A stretch of DNA of 64,000 nucleotides from JAGORM01 sp964406795 (GCA_964406795.1 CAYOTA010000004.1:1-64000), one strand, 5' to 3'. Shown: positions 1 through 7,185, numbered from the stretch's first letter. The notes: a model not told the origin generated them from the letters alone. Program-made: numbers and translations.

Positions 1-11
1 GTGGTGAAATG

Positions 12-66
12 GTAGTTCGATTTGAAAGCCAAATGAGTTCAAATCAGCGCTTTTTAGTGCGCGGAA
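12..66. repeat. inverted repeats upstream of integrase (possible att/arm sites)
   Basis: Two small inverted repeats sit ahead of the integrase start: GATTTGAA paired with TTCAAATC, then a GCGC/GCGC pair around a T-rich loop. Such arms next to an integrase gene could be part of attP or an integrase-binding site. No second copy of a core sequence is visible in the window, so this is only suggestive. Confidence 0.25.
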
Positions 67-117
67 AGCCGAATAAAAACACGCCAGTTCATTCGACGTA
101 GCACAACGCAGCACACC

Positions 118-1242
118 ATGGCCTTTCTCTACCAACGCTCCGGATCCCCTTTCTGGTGGATTCGTTTTCGGGACCCACGATCCGCAAAGATCATCCGCCG
201 ATCCACGGGGCTCAGAATCGCAAACCCGCGCGAAACCCGACTCGCCAAGGCGGAGGCGTCTACCCGCACCGCCGAGGAGTTTGCGAGCGTGGGCGGACGC
301 TCCAAATCGGAAGGCGCGTGGGCTTCTTGGGTGCCTCGCTATCTCGCCCTGCGGTATAGCGCTCCTGATTCGGCGCGTTCTCTTCTGCGCTATCAGATTG
401 CTTGGCGGCAAATCGAAGAGTTCCTGCTCTCCCGCAAGGCACCAACACCACACCATCTCACGCGGGAACTGGTCATGTCCTACGTCGAGTCGCGTGGCCA
501 GAACAGCGCAGGGCTTCGGCCCGTCAAACGTCGCACGGTGGCTGTCGAGGTTACTCTGCTCTCGATGCTGATGGACGAGGCTGTTCGGCGAGGCCTGGCC
601 ACCACCAATCCCTGCTCTCGATTGCGCATCTCCATTCCGAAATCGCCCGAGAAGCCGGAGATTCCCGAATTCATGCTGGCAGATATCTTGGCTGCCATCC
701 GCAGCACCCAAGGTTCCTGTCGGAAATTTCTCGAACGCAGCTTCCTGATTGCGCGCTACCAAGGGTGCCGGCTGTCCGAAACCCGACTCGCATTTGCCAA
801 TCAAGTGGACCTGCAGTCGGTCCAGCCCGTTATCTATTTTCGCATCAAGGGAGGTCGAACGCACGTAGCCCCTGTTCACCCCGCGCTGGTTCCACTGCTC
901 CACGCTTGGGCAGCCGAAGGGGAACCCTTCACGTTTACCTACCCAGATCATCCCCACGTGATGGCGAGAGTGTGGTCTCGCTTTTTTGAAGTTCACGGTT
1001 TCCGAGCCCGTCTCCCGGGCATCTGCTTCCACTGCATTCGCGTCACGGTGGTGACGCGAATGGCTCGGGCAAACGTCGCCGAGGCCAAGTGCCGTGCGTT
1101 CGTGGGTCATTCGTCAGCTATCGTTCACCGCGTTTACCAGCGCCTGAAGGCGCACGATCTTCAGGCCTGCTTTGGCCCGATTGCCGGTGGCTCCGAAAAT
1201 CCGGGTTCTTCAGGATCCACTGCCTCGCCGTCCGGATGTTGA
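118..1242 (+). CDS. int: Tyrosine recombinase / phage integrase
   Basis: Site-specific recombinase expected to integrate and excise the phage by cutting attP and attB through a phosphotyrosine link. The 374-residue protein has an N-terminal arm/core-binding region (about 1-175) and a C-terminal catalytic domain. The full catalytic set is visible: R218 in YQGCRLSE, K244 in the beta-hairpin, H305-x-x-R308, H331 and nucleophile Y340. About 25 Ser/Gly/Pro-rich residues follow the last helix. No clear ribosome-binding site precedes the ATG. The 3' end overlaps a converging gene (1118-1408) by 125 bases, so the two could interfere through antisense transcription. The family is clear; the attachment site is not identified. 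Confidence 0.93.
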   Translation: MAFLYQRSGSPFWWIRFRDPRSAKIIRRSTGLRIANPRETRLAKAEASTRTAEEFASVGGRSKSEGAWASWVPRYLALRYSAPDSARSLLRYQIAWRQIEEFLLSRKAPTPHHLTRELVMSYVESRGQNSAGLRPVKRRTVAVEVTLLSMLMDEAVRRGLATTNPCSRLRISIPKSPEKPEIPEFMLADILAAIRSTQGSCRKFLERSFLIARYQGCRLSETRLAFANQVDLQSVQPVIYFRIKGGRTHVAPVHPALVPLLHAWAAEGEPFTFTYPDHPHVMARVWSRFFEVHGFRARLPGICFHCIRVTVVTRMARANVAEAKCRAFVGHSSAIVHRVYQRLKAHDLQACFGPIAGGSENPGSSGSTASPSGC

Positions 1243-1408
1243 TGGGATTCCGGTTGCTGTTGCCCATGGCCCGGTTCAGGGCCGTCACCCAGGTCGGACT
1301 CCTACCCAAAAGGAATGCCGCAACCCGCCGCGGGACCAAGGTCGTAGCGGCCATCTTCTCCCACCACGGACGATTCGCTTCGGAGAGCTCCGGAGGATGT
1401 GGCTTCAT
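1118..1408 (-). CDS. Small basic DNA-binding protein, candidate excisionase
   Basis: A 96-residue basic protein whose middle (about 25-72) reads like a MerR/excisionase-type winged helix: VPRRVAAFLLGRSP followed by an R-x-A-R-x-W helix. Start: a GGGAGG ribosome-binding site lies 7 bases before the ATG, rare in this window and the best evidence that the gene is real. It follows 1427-1651 on the same strand and overlaps the integrase tail in antisense, a place where recombination directionality factors are often found. The excisionase role is inferred; an unrelated regulator is equally possible. Confidence 0.5.
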   Translation of the reverse strand: MKPHPPELSEANRPWWEKMAATTLVPRRVAAFLLGRSPTWVTALNRAMGNSNRNPINIRTARQWILKNPDFRSHRQSGQSRPEDRAPSGAGKRGER

Positions 1409-1426
1409 GCAACGCCTCCCGCGCGT

Positions 1427-1651
1427 TCAAGCAGCCATCCTGGACGGCGCCGGAGCGACGGGGCGCGGTTTGTCGAACGGGTACACGCCAGCCGTGACCC
1501 GGCGGCAGTAGTCCGACAGGTTCATTTCGAAGGCCGACGCAGCCGCCACAATGTTGGCGTACTGATCATCCGTCACCCGATACCGGATGGTCTTTGGGCG
1601 AGACTTCTTCTGACGATTGACTTCCTTGGGGTCCGTTTTTTCGGTGCTCAT
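1427..1651 (-). CDS. Small basic protein, ribbon-helix-helix/MobC-like
   Basis: Predicted 74 residues. After a charged, Lys-rich N terminus comes a strand-helix-helix pattern (IRYRVTDDQY, then IVAAASAFEM and LSDYCRRVTAG) like plasmid MobC or CopG-type DNA-binding proteins. The start was chosen at MSTEK rather than 61 codons further upstream because a strong promoter (1665-1693) ends only 13 bases before this ATG. It heads an apparent two-gene - strand unit with 1118-1408 and is divergent from the regulator at 1796. A repressor or recombination accessory role is inferred from fold and position. Confidence 0.6.
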   Translation of the reverse strand: MSTEKTDPKEVNRQKKSRPKTIRYRVTDDQYANIVAAASAFEMNLSDYCRRVTAGVYPFDKPRPVAPAPSRMAA

Positions 1652-1664
1652 TGTGGTGGACGGT

Positions 1665-1693
1665 TGTAGCACACTGAGGCCCCACCGTGTCAA
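1665..1693 (-). promoter_or_regulatory. Promoter TTGACA-N17-GCTACA
   Basis: On the - strand a perfect -35 TTGACA (1688-1693) is followed after exactly 17 bases by GCTACA (1665-1670). The ATG of 1427-1651 begins 13 bases after the -10 element, so the transcript would have almost no leader. The same arrangement recurs at 60235-60263, which supports it as the host-type promoter. Confidence 0.75.
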
Positions 1694-1795
1694 TTGGAAT
1701 GGCCGAACAAGCCGGTCCCCGCGAAAACTCGTTATCCACAACAGTGCGAGCGGATTTTGGTTGCCTGCGGTGCTACTTTGTGTCACGTTGTAGCC

Positions 1796-2110
1796 ATGAA
1801 TGAGTTTCCCAGACAGGAAGAAGATGGCTTGCAAAAAACTGAGGTTATCAGATTTCGATGCGATGACGCCCTAATCGGTGCGGTGCGGAGGCTTTCAGCC
1901 AGAACCGGACTCGAGACTTCCTCGTTGGCTCGAGCGGCCCTGACGCAGTATATCGCCTTGGAAAACCATCGACTCGATCAGTTGGAGGCAGCTACCGGAG
2001 CGCGCCTGCCGCACAATCCTCCCAAAAGGCGAGGCTACGGGTACACCCGGCCAGCTCCAGGCGGGAAGAAGCCCAATTCTGGAGGCGCACCGCCTAGCAA
2101 TAAATCTTAG
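1796..2110 (+). CDS. Ribbon-helix-helix transcriptional regulator
   Basis: Predicted 104 residues with a CopG/Arc-like core: strand EVIRFRCDD (about 15-23), helix ALIGAVRRLSARTG and helix TSSLARAALTQYI, then a basic, Pro/Gly-rich tail. The start is the ATG at MNEFPR; an in-frame ATG 34 codons upstream lies in the intergenic promoter region and looks non-coding. It is divergent from the 1651 promoter, the usual layout for a phage switch regulator. Which genes it controls is not visible. Confidence 0.7.
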   Translation: MNEFPRQEEDGLQKTEVIRFRCDDALIGAVRRLSARTGLETSSLARAALTQYIALENHRLDQLEAATGARLPHNPPKRRGYGYTRPAPGGKKPNSGGAPPSNKS

Positions 2111-2170
2111 GCATTCTCTTCCGATTTCTCGCGCGTTGCCGACCTCCACTATCCGGCGCGCATTCAGCGT

Positions 2171-2581
2171 GTGCTCATAGTTCAACCAGATCACTGCCCG
2201 AACTGCGGGGTTCAGTCATCCGTTCTCAGACGCAAACTGAGACTCATGTGGCTAGCCGGGGCTTCATTAGCCGCCATTGGCGTCGCGGCGAGACTGGCAG
2301 CCTACGTCGTCGGGCTACCGCTTCTTCCCCCGAGCGCAGAGGACATTTTGGCTGACGAGATGCACTCTTCTTTTCTGCCGGACGTGGCGATGAGCGGCGA
2401 GGAGCGCCATTACTTCGCGAGCATGGAGGCACGGTCTCTCTGGCCGTTCTGGCGCTTTGTGTTGATGCTCACGGTCTTTTCGACCGTCCCTCTCGTAGTG
2501 ATGACCGTTTGGTTGTGGCTCCACCGCCCGCCCACATGCCCCCACTGCGGCGGATCCCCGGTTCCTCCCAGGCTCACCTAG
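2171..2581 (+). CDS. Zinc-ribbon membrane protein of unknown function
   Basis: Predicted 136 residues from a GTG start. A CPNC pair near the N terminus and a CPHCGG pair near the C terminus could make a split zinc ribbon on the cytoplasmic face. Two hydrophobic stretches (about 26-50 and 98-118) look like transmembrane helices with a polar loop between. No family was recognised. It is the last gene before the 2.6-3.9 kb control region. An excision or superinfection role is possible but unsupported. Confidence 0.55.
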   Translation: MLIVQPDHCPNCGVQSSVLRRKLRLMWLAGASLAAIGVAARLAAYVVGLPLLPPSAEDILADEMHSSFLPDVAMSGEERHYFASMEARSLWPFWRFVLMLTVFSTVPLVVMTVWLWLHRPPTCPHCGGSPVPPRLT

Positions 2582-2639
2582 GGGCGCAATCGCCGCCACC
2601 GCCGAACCCGTTCGACCAAATGGATGGTTGAACGGGTTT

Positions 2640-3030
2640 GCTCGTTTCCACGTGTTCCAACCAAGAACAGGCGTTGGAACAGGCGTTGGAACAGGTTAAC
2701 ACATTTGTGGCCAAAAGTTTGCAACCAACTGCTCGGTCCGTACCGCGTGTTCCAATGCCAAATGCGCACCCCTTTGGAGTATAGGGCCCGAACTAAGTAC
2801 GTCTCGTCGCATCGTATAAGGCACACATTTATGGGTGGAACAGTTGGAACACGCGGAACAGCAACAAAGCCCGTGGTTCCATTCATATTCATATCTTCTT
2901 AATAATGAATAAGATAGATATACAGAAGCGAGGCGCTTTCACGCTGGCAGTGCTGTTCCAATAGGTGTTCCAACCGCCAATGACCTTGGAACAAATCCGC
3001 AAGTTTGTTCCAAGGGAAGCAGGCTTGTAT
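2640..3030. repeat. Iteron-like cluster of GTTCCAA / TTGGAAC heptamers
   Basis: Nine exact copies of GTTCCAA (either strand) occur in about 360 bases, plus several one-mismatch copies. Two of them form a 12-base tandem (unit AACAGGCGTTGG, 2666-2695). The half-site TGTTCCA is shared with the parS-like palindromes that follow at 3068-3519. The density and the lack of convincing coding suggest protein-binding iterons of an origin or regulatory region. The binding protein is unknown. Confidence 0.6.
2880..2935. other. AT-rich segment inside the iteron region
   Basis: About 55 bases made largely of A and T, in a window that is otherwise very GC-rich, with heptamers on both sides. It could be a DNA-unwinding element of a replication origin or simply a promoter region; sequence alone does not decide. 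Confidence 0.45.
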
Positions 3031-3067
3031 GCTCGCGCCACTCACATCGGGATCAAAGGTCGGGAAA

Positions 3068-3083
3068 TGTTCCACGTGGAACA
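3068..3083. promoter_or_regulatory. parS: parS-like site 1
   Basis: A perfect 16-base palindrome TGTTCCACGTGGAACA, matching the ParB/Spo0J parS consensus TGTTnCACGTGnAACA. It is followed by TTGAAGCTG, as are the other copies. Confidence 0.8.
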
Positions 3084-3180
3084 TTGAAGCTGAGGTGTAT
3101 TTCTGGCGACAGCACGTCGAAACCCATCAAAAAACCCAGATGTGATACATATCACCATCTCAAAAGCGGTCGTTTTAAAT

Positions 3181-3196
3181 TGTTCCACGTGGAACA
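3181..3196. promoter_or_regulatory. parS: parS-like site 2
   Basis: Second perfect copy of the 16-base parS palindrome, 113 bases after site 1, again followed by TTGAAGCTG. Confidence 0.8.
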
Positions 3197-3342
3197 TTGA
3201 AGCTGGCCCGTACTCATCGAGGCTGGATTTCCGCGTACAGCCATCAAATGACCCGCGATGATCTTCCAAAAATTGGAATTAAGAGCCCTCCTGCCCGCGC
3301 CCAAGCATTCGGAAAGTTTCCTGGAGCCCGGCACTCTCAAAA

Positions 3343-3358
3343 TGTTCCACGTGGAACA
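3343..3358. promoter_or_regulatory. parS: parS-like site 3
   Basis: Third perfect copy of the 16-base parS palindrome, 162 bases after site 2, followed by TTGAAGACTG. Confidence 0.8.
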
Positions 3359-3492
3359 TTGAAGACTGCCCGTGATACCCGCGCCCGAAGCTATTACAGC
3401 CCTTCAACGGGGCTGGCTGTGGCCCGTCACCCAGCCCGCCCGCGCCCGCGCCCAGGACTAGCCCGGCCTCCCACCGGCCTCCGTGGCCATTG

Positions 3493-3530
3493 CCCAGCTT
3501 CAATGTTCCACGTGGCACATTGAAGCTGGG
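3493..3530. promoter_or_regulatory. parS: parS-like site 4 in an extended palindrome
   Basis: The 16-base core at 3504-3519 has one change (GGCACA instead of GGAACA). Here the flanks are also symmetric: CCCAGCTTCAATGT on the left mirrors ACATTGAAGCTGGG on the right, giving a 38-base inverted repeat. It lies 161 bases after site 3. Confidence 0.75.
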
Positions 3531-3923
3531 ATGCGGCCCACCGGGTCTCCACGTAAATCATTCCATGAATGACTGTATCGCTAAAGCTTGTGCAATATCT
3601 AGTATTTAGCCGCCAGCGCGCGTGCGTTGAGCACCAGACCCCCTGTTTTGTTTTCCGTTTCCGGGCCGCAAAACCCTACCCCCCATTTGGGCGGTAGGGC
3701 CTTCGCCGACGTGGCGAGGCAATCGCTAAGGCCTTGGGGCGGCAGGCGTTATGGATTCAGCGCAACGCAAAACTTCGCGGAGGGCAAGCGGGTCGCGCGC
3801 GCATAGGCACGGCAAACAAGGGGCACCGTGACACAGCGCCTCAGAGACAAGCGCGAGACTAGTACTCTACACCCCTCCGGGATAGAGGCTTGCGCAATCC
3901 TAGGGCGCGGGCGCGGGCACAAA
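3531..3923. other. Non-coding stretch before the first early gene
   Basis: No convincing gene. It holds a short AT-rich patch near 3588-3610 and a small inverted repeat CCCTACC/GGTAGGG around 3674-3700. A longer open frame starts at 3828, but its first 32 codons lack support. It probably carries the promoter for the gene at 3924; I could not pick a clear -35/-10 pair. Confidence 0.4.
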
Positions 3924-4781
3924 ATGACCAAAGAACAGGCACGGATTGACGCAATGCGGACGGGACGACTAGGGAGCACTGGCGGACGGGTGCGGCAATG
4001 GGCCGGCGGGCACAAGACCGCGGCGCGTGGGATGCGCGTGCGGGGCATCGATCCCCTCCCTAGGTCGCAATCCGCGCTCCCCCCGACGGACGAGATGCGG
4101 GGCGCGATGGTGCGCGATTGGCTGGGCAGGATGGCGGAGGATGCGGCGCGACGGGTGCGCGGGCGGCGCGTGTCGAGTGAGTCCGTACGGGACGCGGCCG
4201 GGGCCGCGCGGGCGGCCGGGGCCGCGTGGGTCGGGCGCGGGGGGTGGGATTTGGCGCGATGGGCCCGGATTGCATCGCGGGACCCAAGCGGAGAGACGGT
4301 CCGTGCTCATTCGCTCCGCAGGCTCATGTCGGGTGCGGCTGTTGCGTCGCTCCGGGGCGATGGACTCGGGGGCGGGAGCGTGGCGGAGCGGTGCGCTTCT
4401 GGGGTGCGCCTCGCCTCGCTCGATTCCACCCCGCCGGAGGGCTGGGGCGAGGCTTGGGGGAGCATCCTGCCAAGTCGGGAGGATTGGGAGCGGGATGCAG
4501 CACGCGAGCGGGATGCAGCACGCTTTCGCTCGCTCGCTCGCTCGCTCGCTCGCGAGCGGGTGCTCCGGCGGGCCGGCGCCTACGGTCCGCGGGCCGGCGC
4601 CTCCGCGGGTCGGGACCGGCTCGCGTGCTCAATTATTCTCGCAATCCTTTGCGGGGGAGAATGCTGGGGGAGCGCGGTTGCGCGAGCCGGCATGCGGTCC
4701 GATTCCCTCTCCCGCGTGCTCCGCGATTGGATGCCGGTTGTCGACGATTGGCGCGCCAGCCAATCGGCCGCGGGGCGGTAG
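3924..4781 (+). CDS. Arg/Ala-rich protein with possible C-terminal HTH, unknown
   Basis: Predicted 285 residues from the ATG at MTKEQARID (an in-frame ATG 32 codons earlier is possible). It is rich in Arg and Ala. The last about 50 residues (SIILAILCGGECWGS then AGMRSDSLSRVL) could form a helix-turn-helix. It lies just downstream of the iteron/parS region, so an origin- or centromere-binding role is an attractive guess, but there is no family match. Oddities: an 18-base tandem duplication (4488-4523) and six copies of CGCT (4527-4550) inside the frame. The stop codon lies within a dispersed repeat. It could be a poorly conserved or decaying gene. Confidence 0.45.
   Translation: MTKEQARIDAMRTGRLGSTGGRVRQWAGGHKTAARGMRVRGIDPLPRSQSALPPTDEMRGAMVRDWLGRMAEDAARRVRGRRVSSESVRDAAGAARAAGAAWVGRGGWDLARWARIASRDPSGETVRAHSLRRLMSGAAVASLRGDGLGGGSVAERCASGVRLASLDSTPPEGWGEAWGSILPSREDWERDAARERDAARFRSLARSLARERVLRRAGAYGPRAGASAGRDRLACSIILAILCGGECWGSAVARAGMRSDSLSRVLRDWMPVVDDWRASQSAAGR
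4488..4550 (+). repeat. Tandem 18-mer and CGCT tetranucleotide repeat
   Basis: GAGCGGGATGCAGCACGC is repeated twice head to tail, then CGCT is repeated six times (4527-4550). The 18-mer keeps the frame of 3924-4781, whereas gain or loss of one CGCT unit would shift it. Confidence 0.8.
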
Positions 4782-4841
4782 GTAGTCAAATGCCGGGAGC
4801 GCGATGCCCCGCAGGGGATTCCCCCCTGCGGGGCATTTGCT
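4759..4841 (+). repeat. GGTAGGTAG element copy 1 with hairpin
   Basis: Core AATCGGCCGCGGGGCGG followed by TAGGTAG, then ATG and a strong hairpin (ATGCCCCGCAGGGG paired with CCCTGCGGGGCAT, about 4803-4837). Three related copies lie at 4862, 5205 and 13260, each followed by an ATG and a GC-rich hairpin. It is a repeated structured element of unknown role, perhaps RNA. Confidence 0.6.
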
Positions 4842-4861
4842 TTCCATCCTTCCCGCCCCGC

Positions 4862-4915
4862 GGCAATCGGCCGCGGGGCGGTAGGTAGAAGGATGGGAAG
4901 CGTTTTGCTCTTCCC
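4862..4915 (+). repeat. GGTAGGTAG element copy 2
   Basis: The same core as copy 1 over about 24 bases, followed by AAGGATGG and a short hairpin (GGGAAG/CTTCCC). Upstream bases 4841-4861 (CCATCCTT and GCCCCGCGG) pair with the element itself, so the unit can fold into one long stem with an internal loop. Confidence 0.6.
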
Positions 4916-5164
4916 CAAAGTTCCGCGGAATCCAAGGGGTTTCCGCGGGGGCCGCAAGCCTCCGCGGAACGCACAAGTCGTCGGCTGCGAGCAGCGCGAA
5001 CGGACGGCACCCCAAAACCTGAATGCCATCCTGCGGATGGAACCACCCGACGAGTCTTCGCGGAACTCGTCGGGCAAGCTCGGCCCATGCCTTGGGCCAA
5101 TCCCGGCGGCGCGCCTGGTACACCTGCAACACGGAGCCAGCACGCCCCGCCGGCCACTTTCCCC

Positions 5165-5185
5165 TTCGCTCCGAGTCGGAGCGAA
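5165..5185. repeat. GCTCCGAnTCGGAGC palindrome, copy 1
   Basis: A 21-base perfect palindrome with single-base centre (TTCGCTCCGA-G-TCGGAGCGAA). Copies of the 15-base core recur at 5965-6007, 7635-7670 and 8153-8179. Confidence 0.75.
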
Positions 5186-5204
5186 ATCGAATCTGCCCCG
5201 CGCC

Positions 5205-5259
5205 AATCGGCCGGGAGGCGGTAGATAGAGAAATGGAAGCGCGCAAGGTTGCGCGCTTC
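5205..5259 (+). repeat. GGTAGGTAG element copy 3 with hairpin
   Basis: Variant core CGGCCGGGAGGCGGTAGATAG followed by AAATGG and the hairpin AGCGCGCAA/TTGCGCGCT. It belongs to the family at 4759, 4862 and 13260. Confidence 0.55.
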
Positions 5260-5305
5260 CCGCCCATTCCCGCCCCGCCCGGCCTTCCTCGGGCGGCATT
5301 CCACG

Positions 5306-5354
5306 TTGCCCCTCACGCCCTGGCCTACGGCATAGGGTTTCCAGTGAGGGGCAA
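5306..5354 (+). promoter_or_regulatory. Hairpin abutting the ribosome-binding region of 5361
   Basis: Perfect 11-base arms TTGCCCCTCAC (5306-5316) and GTGAGGGGCAA (5344-5354). The right arm ends 6 bases before the ATG at 5361 and next to AAGGTGG, the likely ribosome-binding site. A folded leader could limit translation, or this may be an attenuator; no T-run follows. Confidence 0.5.
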
Positions 5355-5360
5355 GGTGGT

Positions 5361-5564
5361 ATGAAAATCGAAATCCAACATCCCCGAACCGGCGGCGTGC
5401 TTTCGCGGCACCGGAAGATTGGGAAGCGGTTTTATGCGGCTTCCCGTCGCGCCGTGGCCAGCCTGCGCGGCATCCCGCGCTACGTGGTGAACGGCACCCC
5501 GATGTACGCGATGGACATTCTCGCCATGGTCCGGAGCGACCTTCGAATTCGGGAGGGCGTGTGA
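5361..5564 (+). CDS. Small basic protein, unknown
   Basis: A 67-residue basic protein (many Arg/Lys, e.g. LSRHRKIGKRFYAASRRA). A purine-rich AAGGTGG precedes the ATG. Its stop overlaps the GTG start of the next gene (GTGA), so the two are probably translated together. No family recognised. Confidence 0.55.
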   Translation: MKIEIQHPRTGGVLSRHRKIGKRFYAASRRAVASLRGIPRYVVNGTPMYAMDILAMVRSDLRIREGV

Positions 5565-5848
5565 ACGACGCCCACCCGACCATCCCCGGAACCTATCCGG
5601 TACGAGACCCTGGCGGCTACCGCCGCCACCTGAAACCCGGCGCCACGATTCCCGTGGGCTGGCGCGACGAAAGCGACCAGCCCATTGCCGTGGAATGCAC
5701 CGTCGTCCACGTGGACGCCGGTGCTGTCGATCCGGACCCGGTCCCGGGAACCGGCGAAATTCTGGCCGTCCCAACGGGACGGCCCCTCCGGGCCGTGCTG
5801 CGCGAAATCCGCGCGGCACGGGGCGCCGTGCGCGCTCTCCTTTCCTGA
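5561..5848 (+). CDS. Small protein, unknown
   Basis: Predicted 95 residues from a GTG that overlaps the previous stop. The N-terminal third resembles a small beta-rich domain (GYRRHLKPGATIPVGWRDE), the rest is Pro/Asp-rich then a basic helix at the end. The long palindrome at 5965-6007 lies about 120 bases downstream. No function assigned. Confidence 0.5.
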   Translation: MNDAHPTIPGTYPVRDPGGYRRHLKPGATIPVGWRDESDQPIAVECTVVHVDAGAVDPDPVPGTGEILAVPTGRPLRAVLREIRAARGAVRALLS

Positions 5849-5964
5849 TACGCGGCCCCGGCGACACCGGGGCCGCCGCCGTAAACCCCCAGCCCGCTCC
5901 CGGCCCCGGGGCAGAACGCGGCGCGCACCCCCACCCGGGGCGACGCTCGCAATAAATCGCCCCC

Positions 5965-6007
5965 AAGCGCCCCTTTCCGCTCCGACTCGGAGCGGAAAGG
6001 GGCGCTT
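5965..6007. repeat. 43-base perfect palindrome containing the GCTCCGA core
   Basis: Two 21-base perfect arms around a single central C. There is no T-run after it, so it is not a standard Rho-independent terminator, although it could stop transcription or act as a structured RNA. The core is shared with 5165, 7635 and 8153. Confidence 0.7.
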
Positions 6008-6116
6008 CCCTCTTCCCGGCAAGCATGGCCGGGCCACGGGTTTCCCCGCGTACCGCCTCAGGTGACCGATGTCCCCGGGCGAGGCACGGGCTTCCTCAAC
6101 CCTACCAGAAAAAATC

Positions 6117-7106
6117 ATGCTCACCAACCTGACCCTGGCTCAGGTCACCTCCGCAACGGGGGTGGACCTCGAGACGTGGGCCAAGGACGTCGTGTCCTTG
6201 GAGAAAAAGGCCAAGACGGCCGCCGACGAATTCACCGGATCGATGTTCGACGCCGGTCTCGTCGTGTACGGCGTCAAGCGGCACCACCGGGTGCTGCAAG
6301 ACGAAAAGCACGTCGGCAGCACCACCCCGTGGGCGGCGACGTGGAAGCGGTTGACCGGCACCGAAAAGCCGGTTGCACGGGCCACGACCATGGCCCTGGC
6401 CATTGAGGCCTACGTCGTCGAAGGCGGCCACCTGACCGAGCCCGAGTTGCGGGCGTGCCCGGTGGATTCCGCCGAAACGGCGGTCGGCATCTACAAGGAT
6501 GTCGGCAGCCAATTGACCCACGAGGCCGTGGGCCAAGCGGCCACGCTCCTGAAGGGCTACAGCGGCCCCAAAACGGACAAGGAGCGGAAAAAAATCATCA
6601 CGGAACTGAAGGCCCTGCGGAAGAGCCTGAAACCGGCGGAGCCGATGGACGCCGACACGGCCCGGGAACTGGTGCAAGGGGTCCTGAAGGCCAACCCCGA
6701 CTTCGTGCGCATCGTTGCCACGGAACTCGTGGCGTCGCTCCGCTACCTCCCGGAGGAGAACCGGGAGGTGAACCTGCACGGAGTGTGGGCCCAATTCCAA
6801 CTTGCGGACAGCGTGTGGCCGCCCGAGTTGGTGGAGAAATGGTTGGACACCAGCGCCGAACCCACGACCCCTCCGGCGGCGCCCGCACCGGCTTCGTCCA
6901 CGACTGCGAAAGCGCCCGAACCGGCGCCGGCGCCCGTGGACGCTTGGATCCAGAACCACGTGCCCCCGTCGGTGAACGACGAGGGCCGCCGGAAGCTGCA
7001 CGACATCGCCACCGCCTACCTGGCGGAACTCGGTGAACTGCCCGAGTCCCTCGTGGAACTCGCCAACTGGAAGAAAAACCGGAAGGCGGCGGAAGTGCCC
7101 GCCTAA
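6117..7106 (+). CDS. Early phage protein, unknown (329 aa)
   Basis: Predicted 329 residues from the ATG at MLTNLTLAQV; an in-frame ATG 16 codons upstream is weaker. A helical N-terminal part (1-220) includes several Lys/Glu-rich helices. A Pro/Ala-rich linker (about 260-285) follows, then a short C-terminal helical domain. No enzymatic motif is visible. It stands alone between hairpins at 5965 and 7143, suggesting its own transcription unit. Probably an abundant early protein; function unknown. Confidence 0.7.
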   Translation: MLTNLTLAQVTSATGVDLETWAKDVVSLEKKAKTAADEFTGSMFDAGLVVYGVKRHHRVLQDEKHVGSTTPWAATWKRLTGTEKPVARATTMALAIEAYVVEGGHLTEPELRACPVDSAETAVGIYKDVGSQLTHEAVGQAATLLKGYSGPKTDKERKKIITELKALRKSLKPAEPMDADTARELVQGVLKANPDFVRIVATELVASLRYLPEENREVNLHGVWAQFQLADSVWPPELVEKWLDTSAEPTTPPAAPAPASSTTAKAPEPAPAPVDAWIQNHVPPSVNDEGRRKLHDIATAYLAELGELPESLVELANWKKNRKAAEVPA

Positions 7107-7142
7107 CCCGGAACTGGCACGCCGCGGGCGGCGCGGCGTGCC

Positions 7143-7185
7143 CCTCCTCGAGAACCGCCCGCAATCCGGACGGTTCTCGAGGAGG
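7143..7185 (+). terminator. Long hairpin after 6117-7106
   Basis: Perfect 15-base arms CCTCCTCGAGAACCG and CGGTTCTCGAGGAGG with a 13-base loop, 36 bases after the stop. No T-run follows, so termination is likely but not certain. Confidence 0.5.

Larger units (their letters stand above)
4842..5305. other. Gene-free region with repeats
   Basis: Apart from the repeat elements listed separately I see no gene here. Long open frames on the - strand (4580-5583) are side effects of high GC and of the repeats: in several frames the repeats themselves translate as LPPRGRL or YRPAADW. Confidence 0.6.

Noticed and set aside
1..60. A tRNA fragment at the left end (GTTCAAATC resembles a T-loop)
   Set aside because: No acceptor stem, anticodon arm or CCA end can be folded around it.
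2899..3340. Small - strand frames starting MFHVEHF or containing MFHVEQF
   Set aside because: The repeated MFHVE string is simply the parS palindrome translated; no independent coding evidence.
2640..3530. CRISPR array
   Set aside because: Repeats are short, partly inverted and irregularly spaced with no constant repeat-spacer lengths; no Cas genes present.
4580..5583. Several long open frames on the - strand (200-265 codons) across the repeat region
   Set aside because: They overlap each other in all frames, have biased Arg/Pro/Ala content, and include the GGTAGGTAG repeats translated as LPPRGRL or YRPAADW; typical GC-driven noise.
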